Assembly: GCF_012641435.1 (NCBI RefSeq)
Contig: NZ_JABAIJ010000004.1
Location: forward strand, 350,428 to 414,427
Source: Rhizobium sp. P38BS-XIX
GTDB lineage: Bacteria; Pseudomonadota; Alphaproteobacteria; Rhizobiales; Rhizobiaceae
Reading direction: 5' to 3'
DNA: 64,000 nt
The notes beneath the pieces are model-generated. The model was not told the origin of the DNA. It saw only the letters and a program-made list of their open reading frames with translations, and ran no database searches. Below, one piece after another: positions 1 to 6,901 of the stretch. Both the position numbers and the translations under genes were made by a program. The first letter of the stretch is position 1, and every line of letters starts with the position of its first letter.

Positions 1-764
1 CCGTCTTTTACGGCCTCGGCACGGAAAGCGCCAACACCGTTCTGCCGGACAGTCCACTTTACAAGCCGGAATATGCCTCCGCCTGGATTGCCCACGATCC
101 GGATCAGGCGAACGCCCTGCTCGACGCTGCCGGCCTTTCGAAGCGCGACGACGACGGCATCCGCCTGTTGTCGGACGGACGGCGGATGGAGATCACCGTC
201 GAGACCCCCGGCGAAAGCCCGCTCGACGCCGATGTGCTGGAGCTTGTCACCGATCACTGGCGCAAGGTGGGCATCGCGCTGTTCATCCGCGTGTCGCAGC
301 GCGATATTTTCCGCAGCCGCGTGATGGGCGGCCGGACCATGATGTCGCTTTGGTATGGCCTCGACAACGGCGTACCGACAGCCGATATGAGCCCGGCGGA
401 GCTGGCGCCGACGGCCGACGACCAGATGCAATGGCCGCTTTGGGGCATGTATTACCTGTCGCGCGAAACGCAGGGCGTGGCGCCCGACCTTCCGGAAGCG
501 GCGAAACTCGTCAAGCTTCTGGGTGAATGGGGTACGGCAGCTTCCTCGTTCGAGCGCGCCGAGATCTGGCACGATATGTTGGCGACGTATACCGAGCAGG
601 TTTTTTCCATCGGCTTGATCAATGCCACGCTGCAGCCGATCGTGCATTCCTCACACATGCAGAACGTGCCGGATAAGGCGCTTTTTGGCTTCGACCCGAC
701 CTGCTATCTGGGCGTTTACATGCCGGACACCTTCTGGATGAAGGAGGATCACCCCAATGCTTAG
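1..764 (+). CDS. ABC transporter solute-binding protein, C-terminal part (partial)
   Basis: The reading frame enters from the left edge (first full codon at base 3) and gives 253 residues ending in TAG. It has the look of the C-terminal lobe of a peptide/nickel/oligosaccharide (SBP family 5) periplasmic binding protein: a stretch typical of the family just after the edge (YKPEYASAWIAHDPDQAN), then a lobe rich in Trp and Tyr. The N-terminus and signal peptide lie outside the window. Its last eight bases overlap the start of the next gene, a permease, so the two are translationally coupled. The ligand cannot be read from this part; peptides, opines and oligosaccharides are all possible. Confidence 0.85.
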   Translation, partial: VFYGLGTESANTVLPDSPLYKPEYASAWIAHDPDQANALLDAAGLSKRDDDGIRLLSDGRRMEITVETPGESPLDADVLELVTDHWRKVGIALFIRVSQRDIFRSRVMGGRTMMSLWYGLDNGVPTADMSPAELAPTADDQMQWPLWGMYYLSRETQGVAPDLPEAAKLVKLLGEWGTAASSFERAEIWHDMLATYTEQVFSIGLINATLQPIVHSSHMQNVPDKALFGFDPTCYLGVYMPDTFWMKEDHPNA

Positions 765-1755
765 ATATATCATCTGGCGTATCGCGGTGATGGTCCCGAC
801 GCTGATCGTCATTTCAATGCTGGTCTTCACCATCATCCAGCTCCCTCCGGGCGATTTCTTCGAGAGCCAGATCGCGGAGCTGCGCGCCCAGGGCGAAACT
901 GCAAATCTCCAGGAGATTGAAAATCTCCGTCATGAATACGGGCTCGATCGGCCACTGCCCATCCAGTATATTCGCTGGGTCGGCGGCATGCTGCACGGCG
1001 ATTTCGGCTATTCCTTCGAGTATCAGCTGCCGGTTTCGGACGTCGTCGGCGATCGCCTGTGGCTGACCATTCTGGTCTCGATGACGACGATCCTGCTGAC
1101 GTGGCTGATCGCCTTTCCGATCGGCATCTATTCCGCGACGCACCAATATAGCTGGGGCGACTATGGCCTGACCTTCCTCGGGTTGCTCGGTATCGCCATT
1201 CCGAATTTCATGCTGGCGCTGATCCTGATGTATTTTGCCAATGTCTGGTTCGGCGTGTCCATCGGGCATCTGATGGACCAGAAATATCTGTCGCAGCCGA
1301 TGAGCTGGGAAAAGGCGCGCTCAATTCTCTCGCACCTGTGGATTCCGGTCATCATCGTGGGGACGGCGGGGACGGCGGGCATGATCCGCCGGTTGCGCGC
1401 CAATCTGCTCGACGAGATGCAGAAGCAATATGTGGTGACGGCACGCGCCAAAGGGCTTCATCCCTTGAGAGCGCTGGTGAAATATCCGCTGCGCATGGCG
1501 TTGAACTTCTTTGTCGCCGATATCGGCTCGATCCTGCCGTCGATCATCTCGGGCGCCGAAATCACCGCGATCGTGCTATCGCTTGAAACCACTGGTCCGA
1601 TGCTGATCAGGGCACTGCAGAGCCAGGACATGTATCTCGCCGGCTCGTTCCTGATGTTCCTCGCCTTCCTGAACGTTATCGGCGTGCTGATCTCGGATAT
1701 CGCGCTCGGCTTTCTCGATCCCCGCATCCGCTTGCAAGGCAGGAGCACAAAGTGA
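757..1755 (+). CDS. ABC transporter permease, DppB/OppB type
   Basis: Inner-membrane permease of 332 residues, one half of the translocation channel paired with the preceding binding protein. It has the N-terminal membrane helix and the 'PPGDF' and 'FGYSFEY' segments typical of DppB-like proteins. The EAA loop that contacts the ATPase is around residues 205-235 (ARAKGLHP within it). The start ATG has a strong ribosome site (AAGGAGGA) inside the upstream gene, and the stop overlaps the next start by four bases. No ATPase gene follows, so the ATPase must lie upstream outside the window or elsewhere. Confidence 0.92.
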   Translation: MLRYIIWRIAVMVPTLIVISMLVFTIIQLPPGDFFESQIAELRAQGETANLQEIENLRHEYGLDRPLPIQYIRWVGGMLHGDFGYSFEYQLPVSDVVGDRLWLTILVSMTTILLTWLIAFPIGIYSATHQYSWGDYGLTFLGLLGIAIPNFMLALILMYFANVWFGVSIGHLMDQKYLSQPMSWEKARSILSHLWIPVIIVGTAGTAGMIRRLRANLLDEMQKQYVVTARAKGLHPLRALVKYPLRMALNFFVADIGSILPSIISGAEITAIVLSLETTGPMLIRALQSQDMYLAGSFLMFLAFLNVIGVLISDIALGFLDPRIRLQGRSTK

Positions 1756-2930
1756 ACTCACCTCTGCCAAGCCCCGGCGCACCCCTGGAGCATTATGTCT
1801 CGAGCGCGGATTTCGATCCCGATCAGTTCGAAGCCATGTCCGCTGGCCAGCAACGTTATTACATGGCCTCGCAAAAGAAGCTGATGTGGTGGAAATTCAA
1901 GCGCCACAGGCTTGCGCTTGCCTCCGGCATCTTTTTGATCCTGCTTTACGGCATGATCCTGATCGTGGAGTTTCTGGCGCCTTACGGGCTGCATAGCCGT
2001 AATGTCGAATATATTCACTCCCCGCCGCAAGCCATTCATCTCTTCGACAAGGATGGAAATTTCGTCGGGCCGTTCGTCTACGGCCGCAAGATGACGCTGG
2101 ATATCGACACGCTGCGCAGGGTCTATACCGAAAATCCGGCCGACGTTCAGCCGATCCGTTTCCTGTGTCGCGGCGATGACTATCGTTTCTGGGGATTGGT
2201 AAATTCGAACCTCCATCTCGTCTGCCCGGCCGTCGGTGGTCAGATGTATCTGCTCGGAACCGACCGACTGGGTCGCGATGTACTGTCGCGTATCATCTAT
2301 GGTGCGCGCATATCCCTGACGATCGGCCTGATCGGCATCTCCATCAGCTTCGTCCTGGGCATCGTTATCGGGGGGCTTGCCGGCTATCACGGCGGCCTGT
2401 TCGACCTTCTTGTCCAGCGCGTCATCGAGGTGCTGCAGTCGCTGCCGAGCTTGCCCTTGTGGATGGCGCTGGCCGCGATCATGCCGGTCAGCTGGAGCCC
2501 GATCATCATTTATTTCGGCATCACCATCATTCTCGGCATTCTTGACTGGACCGGACTTGCGCGCGCTGTGCGCTCCAAGCTTCTATCACTGCGCGAGGAG
2601 GACTATGTGCTCGCCGCGCAGTTGATGGGGGCAAGTCCGCGTCGCATCATCGGGCGCCATCTCGTGCCGGGTTTCATGTCGCACCTGATTGCGACAGCGA
2701 CGATTTCGGTGCCGAGTATGATTCTTGGCGAAACAGCGTTAAGCTTTCTCGGATTGGGCCTGCGCCCGCCGATTACGAGCTGGGGCATCCTGCTGACGGA
2801 GGCTAAGAGCGTCAGCGTGATTGCCTTCTATCCATGGCTTCTTTTTCCCATGATCCCGGTCATTTTGGTCATTCTGGCGTTCAACTTTTTAGGAGACGGC
2901 TTGCGCGATGCCGCCGATCCCTACAAATAG
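1752..2930 (+). CDS. ABC transporter permease, DppC/OppC type
   Basis: Second permease subunit, 392 residues, starting with GTG behind AGGAG and overlapping the previous stop. About 55 cytoplasmic residues precede the first membrane helix, and an extended periplasmic segment (about 80-160) follows. This is longer than classic DppC (about 300 residues) and resembles the AgpC-like permease further on in this window. The EAA loop with 'AAQLMGASPRRII' lies near residue 290. It forms a heterodimer with the 757-1755 product. The first gene of the glycosyltransferase group begins about 100 bases further on in the same direction, so one transcript could cover both. Confidence 0.92.
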   Translation: MNSPLPSPGAPLEHYVSSADFDPDQFEAMSAGQQRYYMASQKKLMWWKFKRHRLALASGIFLILLYGMILIVEFLAPYGLHSRNVEYIHSPPQAIHLFDKDGNFVGPFVYGRKMTLDIDTLRRVYTENPADVQPIRFLCRGDDYRFWGLVNSNLHLVCPAVGGQMYLLGTDRLGRDVLSRIIYGARISLTIGLIGISISFVLGIVIGGLAGYHGGLFDLLVQRVIEVLQSLPSLPLWMALAAIMPVSWSPIIIYFGITIILGILDWTGLARAVRSKLLSLREEDYVLAAQLMGASPRRIIGRHLVPGFMSHLIATATISVPSMILGETALSFLGLGLRPPITSWGILLTEAKSVSVIAFYPWLLFPMIPVILVILAFNFLGDGLRDAADPYK

Positions 2931-3032
2931 CAGGGTAAATGGCGAAGACAGGATTGCAATTCGAGGAGCGGACGCGGATGTCATTGACCGGCAGACCGCG
3001 TACATGACTTTCATCCCCCAGAGGTTTTGCCC

Positions 3033-4247
3033 ATGAAGCGGCGCTTAGAAGATGCTCGAATCCTCATGTACAGCCACGATACGTTCGGGCTCGGCCATTT
3101 GCGCCGGTGCCGAACGATTGCGCATTCGCTTGTAGAGGACTATCGCGGGCTAAACGTATTGATCATTTCCGGCGCGACGATAGCCGGCGCTTTCGACTAT
3201 CGGGCGCGCGTCGATTTCGTCAAAGTGCCGAGCGTTATCAAGCTGCGTGACGGCGAATATACGTCGATGGCAAGCCATGTCGCGCTGCAGGAAACGCTGA
3301 AGATGCGGCAGTCGATCATCCGTCACACGGCGGAGACCTTCCAGCCCGACGTTTTCATCGTCGACAAGGAGCCGATGGGGCTCAAGGGCGAGGTCGAGGA
3401 AACGCTGACCTATCTCAAGGCGCGTGGAACGACGCTTGTCCTTGGCATGCGCGATGTCATGGATGCGCCGCACCTGCTCGAAGCGGAGTGGAAGAAGAAC
3501 AACGTTCTGCAGAAGATCGATCAGTTCTACGATCGTGTGTGGGTCTATGGTCCACCAGACTTCCATGATCCGCTCACGGGTATCGACGTGCCGGCAGGTG
3601 TGCGCCGGAAGATGGAGTTCGTCGGCTTTCTGCAGCGGAGCGTTTCCACGCTTGGCACGAAGTCGGAACATGTGCCCGACGAGGACTATATTCTGGTGAC
3701 GACCGGCGGCGGTGGCGACGGCGCCGATCTCGTCGATGATGTCATCAGTGCTTTCGAGCAGGACAAGACGCTGACGCACAGAACACTGATCGTGCTTGGT
3801 CCTTATATGCCGGCCAAGGAGCGCAGCCAGTTGCTGGAGCGCGGCAGCAAGATCGACTGTCTGCAGGTGATCGAATTCGACAACAAGATGGAAGAGCTGA
3901 TCGCCGGAGCCAAGGCCGTCGTCGCCATGGGCGGATACAACACCTATTGCGAGATCCTGTCCTTCGATAAGCCGGCGCTCATCATCCCGCGGACACGTCC
4001 GCGCGAGGAGCAGCTGATCCGTGCGCAGCGAGCGAGCGAGCTTGGACTTGTTGACATGCTGCTACCGGAAGAATCCGCTGATCCGAAGCAGCTCGCCGCC
4101 GCCCTGAAGCGTCTGCCGAACCGCGCGCCGCCGTCTGCAAGCAGCAGCAATATGCGTCTCGAGGGCCTGGTGCATATTTCGCACACCATCGGCGAGTGGT
4201 TTGATGATCGCGAGCGTTATCCGCCGCTGTCGATCGTTGCCGAGTAG
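3033..4247 (+). CDS. Glycosyltransferase, MurG/GT28-like fold
   Basis: Protein of 404 residues resembling UDP-glycosyltransferases of the GT-B fold. The N-terminal glycine motif GLGHLRR (residues 19-25) and the C-terminal nucleotide-sugar loop MGGYNTYCE (299-307), followed by IIPRTRPREEQ, match the MurG/GT28 pattern. I chose ATG 3033 because CAGAGGT sits about seven bases upstream; a TTG six bases earlier is less likely. Donor and acceptor are unknown. It has a sibling two genes downstream (5506-6666) with the same landmarks. No signal peptide or membrane helix is evident, so it should act on the cytoplasmic face of the membrane. Confidence 0.82.
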   Translation: MKRRLEDARILMYSHDTFGLGHLRRCRTIAHSLVEDYRGLNVLIISGATIAGAFDYRARVDFVKVPSVIKLRDGEYTSMASHVALQETLKMRQSIIRHTAETFQPDVFIVDKEPMGLKGEVEETLTYLKARGTTLVLGMRDVMDAPHLLEAEWKKNNVLQKIDQFYDRVWVYGPPDFHDPLTGIDVPAGVRRKMEFVGFLQRSVSTLGTKSEHVPDEDYILVTTGGGGDGADLVDDVISAFEQDKTLTHRTLIVLGPYMPAKERSQLLERGSKIDCLQVIEFDNKMEELIAGAKAVVAMGGYNTYCEILSFDKPALIIPRTRPREEQLIRAQRASELGLVDMLLPEESADPKQLAAALKRLPNRAPPSASSSNMRLEGLVHISHTIGEWFDDRERYPPLSIVAE

Positions 4248-4264
4248 ATCATCGGAACTCATGA

Positions 4265-5524
4265 ATGCGTAAGAAAATACTGGTGGTTTTGAAGGGCTAT
4301 CCTCGCCTGTCGGAAACCTTCATCGCACAGGAATTGCTTGGCCTGGAAAAGGCCGGGTTTGATCTGACGCTGATTTCGATGCGCAGGCCGACCGACAAGA
4401 AGCGGCATCCGGTGCATGACGAGATCAGGGCGCGGGTGGTCTATTTGCCGGAATATCTGCATGACGAACCATTGAGGGTGCTGCGCGCCTTCTTCGCCGG
4501 AATCGGCAAGCCGGGTTTCAAGCCGCTCTTCAGGCAGTTCTGGGCCGACCTCAAGCGGGATGTGACGCGCAATCGCGTGCGTCGCTTCGGGCAGGCGCTG
4601 GTGCTGGCGCATGAATGGCCCGATAGCGGGGAGTGGCTACACGCGCATTTCATTCACACGCCGGCCTCCGTTACGGCTTATGCCAGCATCATGACCGGCA
4701 TTCCATGGACCTGCTCTGCGCATGCCAAGGACATCTGGACGTCGCCGGACTGGGAGCTTTCCGAAAAGCTCGGCCGTGCCCGCTGGACGGTGACGTGCAC
4801 ACGCGCCGGTTATGAGCACATGCGGGATTTGACGGACATGCCCGACCACGTGCATCTGAGCTATCACGGTCTCGATCTTGATCGCTTCGGCCCATTCGCC
4901 GGCGAGCATTCGGCGCGCGACGGATCCATGTCTTCGGACCCGGCCTTTATCTTAAGTGTCGGCCGCGCGGTGGAAAAGAAGGGCTATGATGTCCTTTTGA
5001 ATGCGCTCGCCTTGCTGCCCGCCGATGTCAATTGGCGCTTTACGCATATCGGTGGCGGCGATGGGCTCGGCAAATTGAGGGCGCTAGCCGATACGCTCGG
5101 CATCGCCGATCGCATCACCTGGAAAGGGGCATTGGCGCAGGAGGATGTCCTTGCACATTACCGCCAGGCCGACATATTCGCGCTTGCTTGCCGCGTCGCC
5201 GCGGACGGCGATCGCGACGGCCTGCCGAATGTGCTTGTTGAAGCGTCCAGCCAGCGCTTGCTGTGTGTTTCGACCAATGTGTCTGGCGTTCCCGAGCTGC
5301 TGGAAGACGGCGACAATGGTCTTGTCGTGCCGCCGGAGGATCCGCAGGCGCTGGCACAGGCGCTGGAGCGCGCGATCCGCAATCCGGCGCTGCGCCAGAG
5401 GCTTGGTGACGCGGGTGAGCGCCGCGTGCGCGAACACTTCGACCATCATGCCAGCATTCGGCAGCTAACGCGACTGTTCGAGGAGCAATGGCAAAAGGAA
5501 AATGAATGGCGGAAATCCGCATGA
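4265..5524 (+). CDS. Glycosyltransferase family 4 protein
   Basis: Retaining GT-B glycosyltransferase of 419 residues. Landmarks are the N-terminal 'SETFIAQEL' segment seen in colanic acid/amylovoran-type transferases, HAHF and SAHAKDIW in the N-terminal domain, 'ILSVGRAVEKKG' at the start of the C-terminal domain, and the EX7E-type donor site around E326 (LPNVLVEASSQ). It should transfer a sugar from a nucleotide donor to a lipid-linked or surface glycan. It lies 17 bases after the previous gene and overlaps the next by 19 bases, so the three transferases form one translational unit. The product glycan is unknown. Confidence 0.88.
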   Translation: MRKKILVVLKGYPRLSETFIAQELLGLEKAGFDLTLISMRRPTDKKRHPVHDEIRARVVYLPEYLHDEPLRVLRAFFAGIGKPGFKPLFRQFWADLKRDVTRNRVRRFGQALVLAHEWPDSGEWLHAHFIHTPASVTAYASIMTGIPWTCSAHAKDIWTSPDWELSEKLGRARWTVTCTRAGYEHMRDLTDMPDHVHLSYHGLDLDRFGPFAGEHSARDGSMSSDPAFILSVGRAVEKKGYDVLLNALALLPADVNWRFTHIGGGDGLGKLRALADTLGIADRITWKGALAQEDVLAHYRQADIFALACRVAADGDRDGLPNVLVEASSQRLLCVSTNVSGVPELLEDGDNGLVVPPEDPQALAQALERAIRNPALRQRLGDAGERRVREHFDHHASIRQLTRLFEEQWQKENEWRKSA

Positions 5525-6666
5525 CCGCCTCGAATGTTGCCCCGTTGCGCGTCCTCTTCTACGTTCAACATCTGCTCGGCATCGGCCATCTGGCGCGCGC
5601 AAGCCGCATTGCCAGCGCGCTTGCGAGCGATGGCTGCCAGGTAACCGTCGTGACCGGCGGGCTGCCGGTGAACGGCTTTCCCGGGACGGACGTCATCTCC
5701 GTTGCGTTGCCGCCGGTTGTGGCGAGCACTGCCGGATTTGCGGGACTTGCCGATCAATCCGGCATGGCTGTGGATGAGGCGTTTCTGATGCGTCGCCGTG
5801 ATCTGCTGCTTGAGGCCTTCAGGCAAGCTGCTCCCGATGTCGTCATCATAGAGGCGTTTCCCTTCGGGCGCAGACAAATGCGCTTCGAGCTGCTGCCCTT
5901 GCTCGATGCGATTGCCAAGGCTGATCCCAAGCCGCGGCTCTACACATCTGTCCGTGATATTCTACAGCAGCAAAAGAAGCCTGGGCGGGACGAGGAAACC
6001 GTATCGCTGCTGCGCGATCATTTTGACGGTGTCCTTGTTCATGGTGATCCGCATTTCGTGCGGCTGGAAGAGACGTTTCCGCTGACGGAAGCGATCAACG
6101 ACAAAATCATCTACACCGGCCTCGTTGCCCCGATCTTGCCGCCTGAGCCGCAAGACGTCTTCGATATTGTCGTTTCTGCTGGCGGCGGTGCCGTGGGGCG
6201 TGATCTCATTCGCACCTCGATCGGGGCGGCCGGCCGCATTGCGCGCGATCGTCGCTGGCTGCTGGTCACCGGGCCAAACTTGCCGGAACAGGACTTTATC
6301 GATCTTGCCAAGGATGCACCCGCCAACATCGAGCTGGTCCGTTTCCGCAAGGATTTTCCGTCCCTGCTAAGGGCGGCAGACCTTTCGATTTCCCAGGCCG
6401 GCTACAATACGGTCGGCGATCTCCTGGTGGCCGGGTGCCGTGCTATATTGGTGCCCTTCACCGCCGGCGGTGAAACCGAGCAGGCCGTGAGGGCCGAGCG
6501 GCTGGAGAGATTGGGATTGGCGATCAGTTTGCCGGAAGCGGGTCTGACGACGGATATGCTTGTTTCCGCCATCGAACGATCGCTGGCACAACCCAAGCCG
6601 GGCAGCTGCGATATCGATCTCGGCGGAGCGGTGGCAACCTCCGCAATTGTTCGCAAAGCACAGTAA
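5506..6666 (+). CDS. Glycosyltransferase, MurG/GT28-like, sibling of 3033-4247
   Basis: Protein of 386 residues with GIGHLARA (residues 25-32) and AGYNTVGDLL (298-307) followed by 'VPFTAGGETEQAVRAERL', the same arrangement as the gene two places upstream. The two are diverged paralogues flanking a GT4 enzyme. ATG 5506 is preferred because AAGGA lies seven bases upstream, inside the end of the preceding gene; ATG 5521 is an alternative. It is probably a cytoplasmic, membrane-associated transferase acting in the same glycan pathway. About 235 bases separate it from the ABC-like gene that follows. Confidence 0.8.
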   Translation: MAEIRMTASNVAPLRVLFYVQHLLGIGHLARASRIASALASDGCQVTVVTGGLPVNGFPGTDVISVALPPVVASTAGFAGLADQSGMAVDEAFLMRRRDLLLEAFRQAAPDVVIIEAFPFGRRQMRFELLPLLDAIAKADPKPRLYTSVRDILQQQKKPGRDEETVSLLRDHFDGVLVHGDPHFVRLEETFPLTEAINDKIIYTGLVAPILPPEPQDVFDIVVSAGGGAVGRDLIRTSIGAAGRIARDRRWLLVTGPNLPEQDFIDLAKDAPANIELVRFRKDFPSLLRAADLSISQAGYNTVGDLLVAGCRAILVPFTAGGETEQAVRAERLERLGLAISLPEAGLTTDMLVSAIERSLAQPKPGSCDIDLGGAVATSAIVRKAQ

Positions 6667-6799
6667 CGGACAAGATGACGTGGCGATCGGGATATCCTGT
6701 CGTTTTATGCTCCCTGATTTCTGCAAACTTGTGTTACAAATCAGGCAATCGATGAATCGGGGGGCGTGAACGAAAGACGGGGCGTCGGCCCATTCGTAC

Positions 6800-6898
6800 A
6801 TGGGGCCATGCATTCGCATCAAACTCTTCCCGCATCTCTGCAACATCGGTGTCGGCGCCTTGCTGGCGCTGGGCGTTGAATTTGGAAGCCTGCAGTAA
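6800..6898 (+). CDS. Possible 32-residue small protein upstream of the ABC-like gene
   Basis: An ATG-initiated frame encodes MGPCIRIKLF followed by a hydrophobic stretch (NIGVGALLALGV). It stops three bases before the ATG of the 904-residue protein. It has no clear ribosome site of its own. The tight spacing could mean translational coupling, since the downstream start has only a weak, distant GGAAG. It may equally be chance in a GC-rich leader. I assign no function. Confidence 0.2.
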   Translation: MGPCIRIKLFPHLCNIGVGALLALGVEFGSLQ

Positions 6899-6901
6899 GC
6901 A

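Noticed and set aside
2978-3007. A nine-codon ATG frame with GAGGAG upstream, before the first glycosyltransferase
   Set aside because: Too short, and the spacing to the next gene does not suggest coupling; probably chance.
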